Positions 1 to 10,886 of a stretch of 64,000 nt of DNA are shown piece by piece. Origin of the DNA: Thiohalorhabdus denitrificans. Its GTDB lineage: Bacteria; Pseudomonadota; Gammaproteobacteria; Thiohalorhabdales; Thiohalorhabdaceae. Location: assembly GCF_001399755.1 (NCBI RefSeq), contig NZ_LJCP01000010.1, positions 248,001-312,000 of the forward strand, read 5' to 3'. The first letter of the stretch is position 1. Each line of letters begins with the position of its first letter. Both the position numbers and the translations under genes were made by a program. A model generated the notes under the pieces. The model had not been told where the DNA came from. It saw only the letters and a list, made by a program, of their open reading frames with translations, and did no database searches.

Positions 1-1175
<1,175 letters not shown>

Positions 1176-1315
1176 GCCTGGGTCGAATCCGGTGCCGGGT
1201 GTTGGGGGCGGCCCGTTATAGCCCAGGAGCCCGGAAACCTCAAGGACAGCGGTGGCCTGTCCGGGGGCGCCCACGCTTCCCAAAGCCCGGGTTCTCTGGC
1301 ATCTTTCCTACCTTC

Positions 1316-1350
1316 GGGGCTCCCTCACGGCGGGGAGCCCCCAGCTTTTT
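1316..1350 (+). terminator. intrinsic-terminator-like hairpin in the serS leader
   Basis: GGGGCTCCC (1316-1324) pairs perfectly with GGGAGCCCC (1333-1341) around an 8-nt loop, followed by five T at 1346-1350. It lies on the plus strand 38 bp before the serS start. The upstream neighbour recQ is transcribed away from it, so no upstream plus-strand gene needs terminating. It may act as an attenuator of serS. A smaller hairpin, GGACAG/CTGTCC (1244-1262), precedes it. Confidence 0.5.
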
Positions 1351-1387
1351 CCCGCCCGAAAACCCTGCCCACAGCCCGAGGGAGCCC

Positions 1388-2668
1388 ATGCTGGATCCGC
1401 ACCTGCTGAGAGAGGACCCCGAAGGGGTCGCCGAGGCCCTCGCCAAGCGCGGTTACACCCTGGATGTGGCCGCCTGGCGCGAGCTGGAATCCCGCCGCAA
1501 GGAGCAGCAGACCCGGGTGGAGGAGCTGCAGGCGGAGCGCAAGCAGGTCTCCAAGGCGGTGGGGGAGGCCAAGAAGGCCGGCGACGAGGCGACAGCCGCC
1601 GAGCGCAAGGAACGTGGGGAGGCCATCGGCCGCGAGCTGGAGGAGCTGGACAACGCCTTCCAGGCCACCAAGGCGGAGCTGGAGGCGTGGCTGCTGGAGA
1701 TGCCCAACCTGCCCGACCCGCAGGTGCCGGTGGGGGCTGACGAGAATGAGAACGCCGAGCTACGGCGCGTGGGTGAGCCGCCGGCCTTCGATTTCCCGGT
1801 GCAGGACCACGTGGACGTAGGAGCCGGCCTGGGCATCCTCGACGCCGAGGCGGGGGCCAACCTGGCCGGATCCCGCTTCACGGTGCTGCGCGGCGCCGGG
1901 GCGCGCCTGTCCCGGGCCCTGGGGCAGTTCATGATGGACCTGCAGACAGAGTTGCACGGCTACACGGAGATCGCCCCGCCGCTGCTCGCCCGGGACGACA
2001 CCCTGCAAGGCACCGGGCAGCTCCCCAAGTTCGGCGACGACCTGTTCCAGACGCGGGAGGACGGGTTCTACCTGATCCCCACCGCCGAGGTGCCGCTGAC
2101 CAACCTCCACCGGGAGTCCATCGTGGAGGAGGCCGACCTGCCGGGCCGCTACGTGGCCTGGACGCCGTGCTTCCGGCGCGAGGCGGGCTCCTACGGCAAG
2201 GATACCCGGGGCATGATCCGCCAGCACCAGTTCGACAAGGTGGAGCTGGTGCAGGTGGTCCACCCCGACCAGGGGCCGGCGGCGTGGGAGGCCATGTGCG
2301 GCCACGCCGAGGAGGTCCTGAGGCGCCTGGAGCTGCCCTACCGGGTGGTGGAGCTGTGTACCGGCGACCTGGGCTTCGCCGCGCGGCGCACCTACGACCT
2401 GGAGGTTTGGCTTCCGGCCCAGGAGACCTACCGGGAGATCAGCTCGGTGTCCTGGTGCCACGACTTCCAGGCGCGGCGCATGGGCGCGCGCTTCCGCCCC
2501 GATGGGGAGAAAAAGCCCCGGCTCGTGCACACCCTCAACGGATCCGGCGTGGCCATCGGCCGCGCCCTGGTGGCCCTGCTGGAGAACGGCCAGCAGGCCG
2601 ACGGCTCGGTGCGGGTCCCCGAGGCCCTGCGCCCCTACCTGGGGGGCCAGGCCCTCATCGGCGGCTGA
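1388..2668 (+). CDS. serS: seryl-tRNA synthetase
   Basis: Charges tRNA-Ser (and tRNA-Sec) with serine. 426 residues, the normal length. The N-terminal part (about 1-105) is the long antiparallel coiled-coil tRNA-binding arm, rich in Glu/Lys/Ala. The class II catalytic core follows, with motif 2 ([20 protein letters not shown]) and motif 3 ([18 protein letters not shown]). The start at 1388 gives the canonical [13 protein letters not shown]-terminus and has a GAGGG ribosome site 5 bp upstream. A longer reading frame reaches back to 1199 but runs through the leader hairpin and is not believed. Confidence 0.97.
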   Translation: MLDPHLLREDPEGVAEALAKRGYTLDVAAWRELESRRKEQQTRVEELQAERKQVSKAVGEAKKAGDEATAAERKERGEAIGRELEELDNAFQATKAELEAWLLEMPNLPDPQVPVGADENENAELRRVGEPPAFDFPVQDHVDVGAGLGILDAEAGANLAGSRFTVLRGAGARLSRALGQFMMDLQTELHGYTEIAPPLLARDDTLQGTGQLPKFGDDLFQTREDGFYLIPTAEVPLTNLHRESIVEEADLPGRYVAWTPCFRREAGSYGKDTRGMIRQHQFDKVELVQVVHPDQGPAAWEAMCGHAEEVLRRLELPYRVVELCTGDLGFAARRTYDLEVWLPAQETYREISSVSWCHDFQARRMGARFRPDGEKKPRLVHTLNGSGVAIGRALVALLENGQQADGSVRVPEALRPYLGGQALIGG

Positions 2669-2739
2669 CCACCCAGGAGCCGGGTCTCTGCCGCGAAAGG
2701 GCGGTGGACCCGGCTTCGGCAGAAAGGGAAGGGGAGGCG

Positions 2740-3132
2740 ATGAACGAGGTGGGCAACCGCGGCCTGGCCTGGATCGCGGCATTGGCCGCCGCCGCCTTCG
2801 GCGCGGCCACCCTCCGGGCGGCCGGAACGGTGCTGTTCGGCCCGGAGACCGCCCGCGAGGCGGCGGGGGATTACGTCCCCTTCGTGGTCTGGTTCAATTT
2901 CCTGGCCGGGTTCCTCTACCTGGCCGGGGCAGCGGTCCTGGTCCTGCGCAGGAACTGGGCCCTGCCGCTGGCGGCAGGATTGGCCGCCGCCACCGCCCTG
3001 GTCCTTGTCGGCTTCGGGGTGCACGTGGCCCTGGGGGGCGCCTACGAAGTCCGCACGGCCGCGGCCCTGGGGGTCCGTACCCTGTTCTGGGCGGCGATGG
3101 CGCTGGTCGCCGCCAAGATCAGTAAGAGATGA
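2740..3132 (+). CDS. small four-helix membrane protein, unknown function
   Basis: 130 residues with four hydrophobic stretches (about 8-30, 45-64, 70-90 and 105-125) and a basic C-terminal tail ending KISKR, so an inner-membrane protein is predicted. Charged residues are confined to loops. No catalytic motif is recognised. The start at 2740 has a GGGGAGG ribosome site. It follows serS by 71 bp and its 3' end overlaps the convergent DsrE-like gene by 14 bp. The function is unknown; the family was not recognised. Confidence 0.75.
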   Translation: MNEVGNRGLAWIAALAAAAFGAATLRAAGTVLFGPETAREAAGDYVPFVVWFNFLAGFLYLAGAAVLVLRRNWALPLAAGLAAATALVLVGFGVHVALGGAYEVRTAAALGVRTLFWAAMALVAAKISKR

Positions 3133-3490
3133 CCAGGTCCGCCTCGCCGGCCTCCTCGATCATCCAGGTGCCGCCCACCACGCCCGTGCACTCGGGAATC
3201 AGCTCTTCCTCGGCGATCCCCTGCGCGGCCAGCGATCCGGAGCAGACGTAGAGCTCGGCCCCCGCCTCCGCGGCATCGCGGATGAAATCGATGATGGGAC
3301 GCCCGCCTTCCACGGCCGCCAGGTCGTCCGCCACCCCCGGCTTGAACAGGTTCACCGCCTCCATCTGCAGGGCCATCACCGTGCGGTACTCCAGGGTCGC
3401 GCCCACCGTGGCCATGTAGAAGGGGGTCGCGCAGCGCTCCGGGTTCTTCGCCGGGCTCGCCGTCATGAAGAAGAAAAGGGTCTCGTCCAT
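3119..3490 (-). CDS. DsrE/DsrF-like family protein
   Basis: 123-residue soluble protein with the DsrE/F-like (sulfur-relay/peroxiredoxin-type) Rossmann fold: an initial beta strand (ETLFFFMTAS), a central helix and strand, and the segment AGAELYVCSGSLAAQGI, where the Cys occupies the position of the reactive cysteine in this superfamily. Members of the family shuttle persulfide sulfur or act in redox steps. Which partner it serves here is unknown, because no dsr or tus genes adjoin it. It lies 18 bp downstream of a small membrane gene on the same strand and may be co-transcribed with it. Confidence 0.75.
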   Translation of the reverse strand: MDETLFFFMTASPAKNPERCATPFYMATVGATLEYRTVMALQMEAVNLFKPGVADDLAAVEGGRPIIDFIRDAAEAGAELYVCSGSLAAQGIAEEELIPECTGVVGGTWMIEEAGEADLVISY

Positions 3491-3508
3491 GGGGTCCTCC
3501 GCAGCACG

Positions 3509-3697
3509 CTAGTTTCGCAGGAACAGGATCATGAGCAGGATGAAGCCCACCACGGCTGCCATGATCTTGACGAAGGTCCACCAATCCTCCCGGCTTCCGG
3601 AAGGGCTTTCCTCGGCCATGCGCTTCACTCCGGGGCCGAGGAATAGGACCACCGCCACCGCCAGGCCGATCAAGGCCAGCTGCTGCCACATGCCCAT
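3509..3697 (-). CDS. two-helix small membrane protein
   Basis: 62 residues from the ATG at 3697 (MGMWQQLALIGLAVAVV). There are two predicted transmembrane segments, at about 5-22 and 43-60, with a short polar linker carrying SREDWW. A longer frame starts at 3757, but its first codons lie inside the BI-1 terminator hairpin; the ATG at 3697 has an AGG ribosome site about 7 bp upstream, so the short form is preferred. No function recognised. Confidence 0.65.
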   Translation of the reverse strand: MGMWQQLALIGLAVAVVLFLGPGVKRMAEESPSGSREDWWTFVKIMAAVVGFILLMILFLRN

Positions 3698-3744
3698 TGG
3701 ATGCCTCGTCTTGTCGGGGGGTCGGCCGGAAGGAACCGGCCATG

Positions 3745-3772
3745 AAAAAGGCCCCATCCGCTGGATGGGGCC
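3745..3772 (-). terminator. Rho-independent terminator of the BI-1 gene
   Basis: On the minus strand, GGCCCCATCC, a 3-nt loop and GGATGGGGCC form a perfect 10-bp stem (3750-3772), followed by TTTTT (3749-3745). It begins 22 bp past the BI-1 stop. This is a textbook intrinsic terminator separating BI-1 from the two small genes downstream. Confidence 0.9.
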
Positions 3773-3794
3773 CGATACGCGCTAGGTGCGCGGT

Positions 3795-4469
3795 CTAGCG
3801 CTCCTGGCCAGCCACGGCCGCCAGGATGTGCAGCAGGCTCAGGAACAGGTTGAAGATGGCCACGAACAGGGAGACGGTGGCCATGATGTAGTTGGTCTCG
3901 CCGCCGTGGATGATCTGGCTGGTCTCCCACAGGATCAGCCCGGACATCAGCAGGATGAAGGCCCCGGATACCACCAGGGAGAGCACGGGCATGCTGAAGA
4001 GGGCCGCGGCCAGGCCGGCGAGGAATGCGACCATGATGCCCACGAAGATGAAGCCCCCGAGGAAGCTGAAGTCCTTCTTGGTGGTGACCGCGTAGCCGGA
4101 CAGCCCGAGGAAGATGGCGCCGGTGCCGCCGAAGGCGGTCAGGACCAGCTGGGAGCCGTTGGCGAAGGCCTGGATGTACTGGCTGAGGATCGGCCCCAAG
4201 GTCAGCCCCATGAAGCCGGTCAGCGCGAACACGGCCGCCAGGCCCCAGATGCTGTTACGCAGGGCGTTGGTCAGGAACAGCAGGCCGAAGTAGCCCACCA
4301 GGGTCAGGATCATCCCGGGGTGGGGCAGGTTCATGGCCATGGACACACCGGCCGTGGCACCGCTGAACAGCAGCGTCATGGAGAGGAGCAGATAGGTGTT
4401 CCGGAGCACCTTGTTGGTCGCCAGGGCGCCGGCCGTCTGCTGCGCCACCGCGTACTGATTGCTTGCCAT
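3795..4469 (-). CDS. Bax inhibitor-1/YccA family membrane protein
   Basis: 224 residues with about seven transmembrane helices, matching the BI-1 family. Recognisable parts are the N-terminal TNKVLRNTYLLLSMTLLFSG and the C-terminal ILWETSQIIHGGETNYIMAT, where the family's conserved acidic pair lies, then LFVAIFNLFLSLLHIL. The E. coli homologue YccA modulates the membrane protease FtsH; other members act as pH-sensitive calcium leak channels. The gene stands alone, divergent from the ChaN gene, and ends at a strong terminator. Confidence 0.93.
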   Translation of the reverse strand: MASNQYAVAQQTAGALATNKVLRNTYLLLSMTLLFSGATAGVSMAMNLPHPGMILTLVGYFGLLFLTNALRNSIWGLAAVFALTGFMGLTLGPILSQYIQAFANGSQLVLTAFGGTGAIFLGLSGYAVTTKKDFSFLGGFIFVGIMVAFLAGLAAALFSMPVLSLVVSGAFILLMSGLILWETSQIIHGGETNYIMATVSLFVAIFNLFLSLLHILAAVAGQER

Positions 4470-4597
4470 TATTGCGTTCGCCTCCGCTTACGGGATCATG
4501 GGGTTAGAAATAGCGTATTCGGTGAATGTCCGGGCGCAGAACGGGATTCTGCCCGGCCCGGAGTCGCCCTTCAACCCGTTCAGGAATGGGGCGTTTC

Positions 4598-5773
4598 ATG
4601 CGCAGAATAACAGACCGAGGCCCCCTTTGGGCCGTCCTGTGGATCCTGGCCCTTCTCCACGCCGCGCCTTCTTTCGCCAGCGATCCGGAATGGAACGAAG
4701 GCCAGATTTTTCGACCGGCCAGCGGGGACCAGGTTCCCTTTGCCGACATGATCGACGACCTGTCCCGGGCGGATGTGGTGCTGGTGGGCGAGGAGCACGA
4801 CAGCCGGGCCCACCACCGCCTCCAGGAGGCCGTTATCGCCGCGCTGCTCGGCCGGGGGCCCGTGGTGGTGGGGATGGAATCCTTCCCCTCCACCCGACAG
4901 GACGTCCTGGACGCCTGGTGGCGGGGGAAGACGGCCTCCTTTACCGATTTCCTGCAGGAGGTGCGCTGGTTCCAGGGATGGAGCATCGATCCGGGCCTCT
5001 ATCGCGACATCCTGGAGATGGTCCGTATGCACCGGGCGCCCCTGCTCGGCATCAATGTCCCGCGGGAGTGGATTTCCCGGGTGGCTCGCGAGGGGCTGGA
5101 TGCGCTGGGGGAGGAGCAGCGCCGCCGCATTGGGGAGGTGGCGGACCCGGCCGAGGAATACCGGGATGCCCTGCGCGAAAGCCTGGGGGAGCACGAATCC
5201 GGACATGGGGCCCGGGAGTTCATTGAGGCACAGACCGCGTGGGACGCCGCCATGGCAGGTGGTCTCCTCGACGGCCAGCGGGATCACCCGGAGGCGGTGG
5301 TCGTGGGGATCGCCGGCAAGGGCCATCTCCAGGGGGGATACGGCATCCCCCATCAGCTGCAGGCCCGGGATGCGGATCTGGAGGTGCGCACGGTGGTGCC
5401 CTACGATCCCGGGAACGAGGACCCGCCGCTGCGCGGGGACGCGGACTACGCCTGGCCCATGGACCCGGACCGGGCCTCGGATCCGGTCCGCATCGGGGCG
5501 CTCCTGGACGCTGAGGAGGAAGGGGAGGGCGTTGCCGTCAAGGATGTGCAGGAGGACTCCCCCGCGGATACGGCCGGCCTCCGGGCCGGCGACCGCATCC
5601 TGGCCGTGAACGGCGGGGAGGTGGAGGACACCACCATGCTGATCTACGCCGTCCGGCAGCAGCAGTGGGGCGGCAGCTTGCGGCTGCGGATCCGCCGGGA
5701 GGACGCGGAGCAAACCCTGAGCGTTCCGCTGGACGAGCCGGAGGAGGGGAGCGCCGGCGGTCACAGCGGCTAG
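4598..5773 (+). CDS. ChaN-domain protein with a C-terminal PDZ domain
   Basis: 391 residues. A signal peptide (about 1-27, ending near APSFASDP) is followed by a ChaN/DUF399 domain (about 40-285) with the family motifs VVLVGEEHDSRAHH, VVVGMESFPST and VVGIAGKGHLQGGYGIP. A C-terminal PDZ domain (about 305-375) carries SPADTAGLRAGDRILAVNGG. ChaN proteins are haem-binding surface lipoproteins in Campylobacter; here no lipobox Cys is evident, so it is probably periplasmic. The PDZ domain could bind a partner C-terminus. The start at 4598 is chosen because it opens the signal peptide. Its stop overlaps the convergent glgA stop by 4 bp. Confidence 0.9.
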   Translation: MRRITDRGPLWAVLWILALLHAAPSFASDPEWNEGQIFRPASGDQVPFADMIDDLSRADVVLVGEEHDSRAHHRLQEAVIAALLGRGPVVVGMESFPSTRQDVLDAWWRGKTASFTDFLQEVRWFQGWSIDPGLYRDILEMVRMHRAPLLGINVPREWISRVAREGLDALGEEQRRRIGEVADPAEEYRDALRESLGEHESGHGAREFIEAQTAWDAAMAGGLLDGQRDHPEAVVVGIAGKGHLQGGYGIPHQLQARDADLEVRTVVPYDPGNEDPPLRGDADYAWPMDPDRASDPVRIGALLDAEEEGEGVAVKDVQEDSPADTAGLRAGDRILAVNGGEVEDTTMLIYAVRQQQWGGSLRLRIRREDAEQTLSVPLDEPEEGSAGGHSG

Positions 5774-7233
5774 GTGGGGACGGGCGCCTCCAGGGCCGTC
5801 CGGTACACCTCCACGTACTCGGCGGCGCTGCGTTCCCAGGTGAAGTCCTGCTCCATGCCCGCGGCCTGCATGCGTCGCCATCGGGGTCCGTCCCGGTAGA
5901 GCTTCAGGGCCCGGTCCACCGCGGCCGTCAGGGCGGCGGCCGTATCCCCGCTGAAGGCGATTCCCGTAGCCCGTCCGGCAGCCAGGGCGTCGGAGGTGGC
6001 GTCCACCACCGAATCGGCCAGCCCGCCCACCGCGCGCACCACGGGAACCGTCCCGTAGCGCAGGGCATAGAGCTGGTTGAGGCCGCAGGGCTCGAATCGG
6101 GAGGGCATGAGGAGCAGGTCGGCCCCCGCCTCCACGCGGTGGGCCAGGGCCTCGGAGAATCCCAGATGGATCCCCACCTTGCCGGGGTTGTACTCGGCGA
6201 GTCGCCGCAGGGCGGTCTCGTAGTAGCGGTCCCCGGTTCCCACTACGGCGAGCTGCGCCCCCCTGGCTAGAATGCCCCGCGCCGCCCCGAGGAGCAGGTC
6301 GATGCCCTTCTGATCCGCGAGGCGGGATACCACCCCGAGCAGGGGCGCCTCGGGGTCGGCCTCCAGGCCAAGCTCCCCCTGGAGCGCGGCCTTGACGTCC
6401 CGCTTGCCGGCGAGGTCCTCGCCGGAGAAGTGGGCGGGGAGGTAGGGGTCGGTGGTCGGATCCCAGGCGCGGTGATCGATGCCGTTAAGGATGCCGGTGA
6501 GGTCCGCGGCGCGTTGGCGGAACAGGCCCTGCAGCCCCCAGCCGTGCTCGGCGGTATGGATCTCCCGGGCGTAGGAGGGGGAGACGGTGGTCAGGCGATC
6601 GGCGAACACGGCCCCGCCCTTCATGAAGGACAGGTGGCCGTGGAACTCCAAAGCCTCCGGGTGCCAGAGCCAGGGGGGAAGGCCGAGCCCCTGGAAGGTG
6701 GCGTGGGGGAACAGGCCCTGGTAGGCGAGGTTGTGGATGGTGAAGACCGCGGCGGCGGGGATACGCTCCAGGAGCATGCGCACGGGGACCAGGCCGGTCT
6801 GCCAGTCGTTGCAGTGCACCACGTCGGGCCGCCAGTCCAGGCCCGCCCGATCCCCGGCGATCCCCGCCGCGGCCCGGGCAAGCCGGTGGAACCGGTCGGC
6901 GTTGTCGGGATGGGGCTCGCCGTCGGGGGCCAGGTAGGGGTTGCCGGGGCGATCGCTGAACCCCGGGGTGTCCAGCATCCAGACCGGCACGCCGCTGTCG
7001 GGCAGGCGGGCGGCCCGCAGACGGGCCTTCGGGCCCCCCGGCAGGCCGCGCCAGGCTTCCACCACCGGCAGGTTCCCGGCCCGGCGCAGGGCGTCGGCGT
7101 AGCCGGGCACCAGGACCCGGACGTCGTGGCCGAGCTCGTGCAAGGCGTGGGGCAGGCTGGCGGACACGTCCGCCAGGCCCCCAGTCTTGACGAAGGGGTG
7201 CACCTCGCTGGTTACGAAAAGGATCCTGAGCAT
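5770..7233 (-). CDS. glgA: glycogen synthase (ADP-glucose type, GT5)
   Basis: Adds glucosyl units from ADP-glucose to growing alpha-1,4-glucan. 487 residues, the usual length. The N-terminus MLRILFVTSEVHPFVKTGGLADV holds the KTGGL nucleotide-sugar motif. The C-terminal GT-B half has PSRFEPCGLNQLYALRYGT with the catalytic-region Glu and the VGGLADSV segment. It lies 24 bp downstream of glgB on the same strand, forming a glgB-glgA unit, while glgC is divergent. Confidence 0.97.
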   Translation of the reverse strand: MLRILFVTSEVHPFVKTGGLADVSASLPHALHELGHDVRVLVPGYADALRRAGNLPVVEAWRGLPGGPKARLRAARLPDSGVPVWMLDTPGFSDRPGNPYLAPDGEPHPDNADRFHRLARAAAGIAGDRAGLDWRPDVVHCNDWQTGLVPVRMLLERIPAAAVFTIHNLAYQGLFPHATFQGLGLPPWLWHPEALEFHGHLSFMKGGAVFADRLTTVSPSYAREIHTAEHGWGLQGLFRQRAADLTGILNGIDHRAWDPTTDPYLPAHFSGEDLAGKRDVKAALQGELGLEADPEAPLLGVVSRLADQKGIDLLLGAARGILARGAQLAVVGTGDRYYETALRRLAEYNPGKVGIHLGFSEALAHRVEAGADLLLMPSRFEPCGLNQLYALRYGTVPVVRAVGGLADSVVDATSDALAAGRATGIAFSGDTAAALTAAVDRALKLYRDGPRWRRMQAAGMEQDFTWERSAAEYVEVYRTALEAPVPT

Positions 7234-7257
7234 GGGAGTGGCTGACCCTCCGCCGAC

Positions 7258-9444
7258 CTAGTCCAGATCCGCGGGACGCAGGAGCACCGCCCCGAGAGGG
7301 GGGAGGGTCAGCGTGAGGGAGTACGGCCGGCCCATCCAGGGCTCCTCCACCGCGGTTACGCCCCCGCCGTTGCCCACGTCCGAGCCGCCGTAGAAGGCGG
7401 AATCGGAGCTCAGCAGTTCCCGGTAGGGTCCGCCGCGGGGCACCCCCAGCCGGAAGCCTTCCCGCGGTACCGGGGTGAAGTTGAAGGCCCCCACCACCAG
7501 GCGGTCGCCGTCCCGGCGCAGGAAGGACAGGGTCGACTGGTCGGCGTCGTGGCAGTCGATCCACTCGAAGCCCTGTTCCTGGAAGTCCTGGCCGTGCAGG
7601 GCCGGCTCCTCCCGGTGGAGGCGGTTGAGGTCCGCCACCAGGGACCGCAGCCCTTCGTGAGCACCGTACTGCAGCACCTCCCAGCTGAGCGCCCCCTCCT
7701 CGCTCCATTCCTCCCACTGCCCGAACTCGTTGCCCATAAACAGCAGCTTCTTGCCCGGATAGGCGTACATGTAGGCGTACAGGAGGCGCAGGTTGGCGAA
7801 CTTCTGCCACTCGTCGCCGGGCATCTTGGCGATCATGGCGCCCTTACCGTGCACGACCTCATCGTGGCTGAAGGGGAGCACGAAGTTCTCCGTGAAGGCG
7901 TAGACCAGGCCGAAGGTGAGGTGGTCGTGGTGGTAGTGGCGGAAGATGGGATCCAGCGCCATGTATTCCAGGGTGTCGTGCATCCACCCCATGTTCCACT
8001 TCATGGAGAAGCCCAGGCCGCCCACGTAGGGGGGGCGGGTCACCTGGGGCCAGGAGGTGGATTCCTCGGCGATCACCAGCGCCCCGGGATGGCGCTCGTG
8101 GAGGACCCGGTTGACCTCCCGCAGGAAATCGATGGCCTCCAGGTTCTCCCGCCCGCCGTAGATGTTGGGCACCCAATCCTCGGCCCCGCGGGAGTAGTCG
8201 AGGTAGAGCATGGAGGCCACCGCGTCCACCCGCAGGCCGTCCACGTGGTATTCCTCCAGCCAGAAGAGGGCGGAGGAAAGGAGAAAGTTGCGGACCTCGG
8301 GACGGCCGTAGTTGAAGATCAGGGTCCCCCAGTCGCGGTGCTCGCCCCGGCGAGGATCCTCGTGCTCGTACAGGGCCGTGCCGTCGAACCGGGCCAGGGC
8401 GTGGGCGTCCTTGGGGAAATGGCCCGGCACCCAGTCCAGGAGCACGCCGATGCCGTGGCGGTGGCAGTAGTCCACGAAGTAGCGGAAGCCGTCCGGATCG
8501 CCGAACCGGCTGGTAGGGGCGTAGAAGCCGGTGGACTGATAGCCCCAGGAGGCGTCCAGGGGGTGCTCGGCCACGGGCATCAACTCCACGTGGGTGAAGC
8601 CGGTTTGGAGGACGTAGTCCACCAGGCGGTGGGCCAGCTCCCGGTAGTCCAGGAAGGAACCGTCGGCGGCCCGCGCCCAGGAGCCCAGGTGCACCTCATA
8701 GGTGGCCAGGGGTACCTGCAGCCAGTCCCGCTCGGCCCGGTCCCGCATCCAGTCTTCGTCTCCCCAGGCGTGCTCCGAGGGGGGCTCGACGATCCCGGCG
8801 GTGCCGGGGCGCAGCTCGAAGCGGCGGCCATAGGGATCGGCCTTGAGCAAGACCTCCCCGGTGGGGCCGCTGCGGATTTCGAACTTGTACAACGCCCCCG
8901 GCTGCAGGCCGGGGAGGAACAGCTCCCATACGCCGCTGTCCCCGCGGGCCCGCATGGGATGGCGCCGACCGTCCCACTGGTTGAAATCGCCCACCACGCT
9001 CACCCGCTCCGCGTTGGGCGCCCAGACGGCGAAGAGCACGCCCTCCACGCCGTCGGCCTCATGGACATGCGCCCCAAGGAAACGTTGGGCGTGCCAGTGA
9101 CGGCCCTCGGCGAACAGGTGCAGGTCGAAGTCGGCGATCCGGGGCCCGAAGGTGTAGGGGTCCACCAGGCCGTGCTCCCCGCCTTCGGAATCGATCCAGC
9201 GCAACCGGTGGTGTGCGGGCAGGTGGGAGGCGGGGTTGCGGAGCTCGAAGAGGTCGGTCTCGGGGATCCGGTGCAGCTCCTCGCCGCTGTCCTCCAGAAG
9301 CACTTGGCGGGCCCCGGGGAGCAGGGCGCGGACCACCTCCTCCGGGCCTTCCCGGTGGCGGCCGAGCACGGCGAAGGGATCCGAATGGCGGGCCTCCATC
9401 AGCTCGCGGAAGGCGGGATCGAGGGCGGAGGAATCCTGGGGCAT
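7258..9444 (-). CDS. glgB: 1,4-alpha-glucan branching enzyme (GH13)
   Basis: Creates alpha-1,6 branches in glycogen. 728 residues, like E. coli GlgB. Two N-terminal beta-sandwich regions (about 1-220; [20 protein letters not shown] is the CBM48) precede the GH13 barrel. Catalytic signatures are [17 protein letters not shown] (nucleophile Asp), [13 protein letters not shown] (acid Glu) and [13 protein letters not shown] (transition-state His-Asp). The C-terminal beta domain ends [11 protein letters not shown]. First gene of the glgB-glgA pair; 140 bp separate it from the divergent glgC. Confidence 0.97.
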   Translation of the reverse strand: MPQDSSALDPAFRELMEARHSDPFAVLGRHREGPEEVVRALLPGARQVLLEDSGEELHRIPETDLFELRNPASHLPAHHRLRWIDSEGGEHGLVDPYTFGPRIADFDLHLFAEGRHWHAQRFLGAHVHEADGVEGVLFAVWAPNAERVSVVGDFNQWDGRRHPMRARGDSGVWELFLPGLQPGALYKFEIRSGPTGEVLLKADPYGRRFELRPGTAGIVEPPSEHAWGDEDWMRDRAERDWLQVPLATYEVHLGSWARAADGSFLDYRELAHRLVDYVLQTGFTHVELMPVAEHPLDASWGYQSTGFYAPTSRFGDPDGFRYFVDYCHRHGIGVLLDWVPGHFPKDAHALARFDGTALYEHEDPRRGEHRDWGTLIFNYGRPEVRNFLLSSALFWLEEYHVDGLRVDAVASMLYLDYSRGAEDWVPNIYGGRENLEAIDFLREVNRVLHERHPGALVIAEESTSWPQVTRPPYVGGLGFSMKWNMGWMHDTLEYMALDPIFRHYHHDHLTFGLVYAFTENFVLPFSHDEVVHGKGAMIAKMPGDEWQKFANLRLLYAYMYAYPGKKLLFMGNEFGQWEEWSEEGALSWEVLQYGAHEGLRSLVADLNRLHREEPALHGQDFQEQGFEWIDCHDADQSTLSFLRRDGDRLVVGAFNFTPVPREGFRLGVPRGGPYRELLSSDSAFYGGSDVGNGGGVTAVEEPWMGRPYSLTLTLPPLGAVLLRPADLD

Positions 9445-9584
9445 GGCCGACCTGTCATCGGGTTGCGGAAGTGTGGGCGCAAGGGGCCTTGGACGGCCGA
9501 AGCGGACAATGGTTAAGTGGGACTACAGGCCCACTGTAACGCACCTTTTGGCCGCCTGGGCCAGGGACCGCCCGCGGGAGCACC

Positions 9585-10886
9585 ATGAACGATCACCAGC
9601 GCGCCACCGATCCCCTCCGGGAACCGCCCGAAAACCCCCGGTTCGTCAGCCGGCTCACCAAGGAAACCCTGGCCCTCATCATGGCCGGGGGCCGCGGCTC
9701 CCGGCTGGGCCGCCTGACCCTGTGGCGGGCCAAGCCGGCCACGCCCTTCGGCGGGAAGTTCCGCATCATCGATTTCCCCCTGTCCAATTGCATGAACTCG
9801 GGAATCCGGCGCGTGGGCGTCCTCACCCAGTACAAGGCGCATTCGCTGATCCGCCACGTGCAGAAGGGCTGGAACTTCCTCCGGGGGGAGTTCAACGAGT
9901 TCGTCGAGCTGCTCCCCGCGCAGCAACGGATCACCACTTCTTGGTATCAGGGAACCGCGGACGCCGTCTATCAGAATCTGGACATTATCCGCGGACACAA
10001 TCCGCAATTCGTCCTGATCCTGGCCGGGGACCACATCTACAAGATGGACTACGGCGCCATGATCGCCCGGCACGTGGAAAGCGGGGCGGACATGACCGTG
10101 GCCTGCCTCGAGGTGCCGCGGGAGACGGCCAAGGCCTACGGGGTCATGGCCACCGACGAGTCGGGGCGGGTGGAGCGGTTCACCGAGAAGCCCGAGGAGC
10201 CGGATCCGGTCCCCGGCCGCGAGGACGTGGCGTTGGCCTCCATGGGGGTCTACGTCTTCAACACCCAGTTCCTGTACGAGCAGCTGATCCAGGACGCCGA
10301 CGACACCTACTCGGCCCACGATTTCGGCAAGGACATCATCCCGCGCGTTATCGAGACCCACCAGGTGATGGCCTATCCCTTCCGCGATACGGAGACGGGG
10401 GGGCAGGCGTACTGGCGGGACGTGGGCACCATCGACGCCTTCTGGTCCGCCAACCTGGAGCTCATCGGGGTCACCCCGGAGCTGAACCTGTACGACCAGG
10501 ACTGGCCCATCTGGACCTATCAGGAGCAGCTGCCGCCGGCCAAGTTCATATTCGACGACGAGGACCGCCGCGGCATGGCCGTGGACTCCATGGTCTCGGG
10601 GGGCTGCATCATCTCCGGGGGGGTGGTGCGCCATTCCCTGCTGTTCTCCAACGTGTACGTGCACGCCCGGGCCTACGTGAAGGATTCCGTGATCCTTCCG
10701 GACGTCGAGGTGGGAGCGGGGGCCGTGGTGAAGCGGGCGGTGGTGGACCGTGGCTGCCGTATCCCCGAGGGGATGGTTATCGGCGAGGACCCGGAGATCG
10801 ACGCCGAGCGCTTCGACGTGACCCCCGGGGGAGTGGTCCTGGTCACGCCGGAAATGCTGGGGATGGAACTGCATCATGTCCGATGA
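9585..10886 (+). CDS. glgC: glucose-1-phosphate adenylyltransferase (ADP-glucose pyrophosphorylase)
   Basis: Makes ADP-glucose from ATP and glucose 1-phosphate, the committed and allosteric step of glycogen synthesis. 433 residues. The N-terminus has [20 protein letters not shown] and [19 protein letters not shown]. Substrate-binding parts include [20 protein letters not shown] and [14 protein letters not shown]-terminal left-handed beta-helix domain follows ([17 protein letters not shown]). Ribosome site GGGAG lies 5 bp before the ATG. It overlaps the following GH57 gene by 11 bp, so the two are translationally linked. Confidence 0.97.
   Translation: MNDHQRATDPLREPPENPRFVSRLTKETLALIMAGGRGSRLGRLTLWRAKPATPFGGKFRIIDFPLSNCMNSGIRRVGVLTQYKAHSLIRHVQKGWNFLRGEFNEFVELLPAQQRITTSWYQGTADAVYQNLDIIRGHNPQFVLILAGDHIYKMDYGAMIARHVESGADMTVACLEVPRETAKAYGVMATDESGRVERFTEKPEEPDPVPGREDVALASMGVYVFNTQFLYEQLIQDADDTYSAHDFGKDIIPRVIETHQVMAYPFRDTETGGQAYWRDVGTIDAFWSANLELIGVTPELNLYDQDWPIWTYQEQLPPAKFIFDDEDRRGMAVDSMVSGGCIISGGVVRHSLLFSNVYVHARAYVKDSVILPDVEVGAGAVVKRAVVDRGCRIPEGMVIGEDPEIDAERFDVTPGGVVLVTPEMLGMELHHVR

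Noticed and set aside
1199-1387. A T-box riboswitch in the serS leader
   Set aside because: No T-box consensus or specifier-loop arrangement could be found; only hairpins and a T-run are supported.
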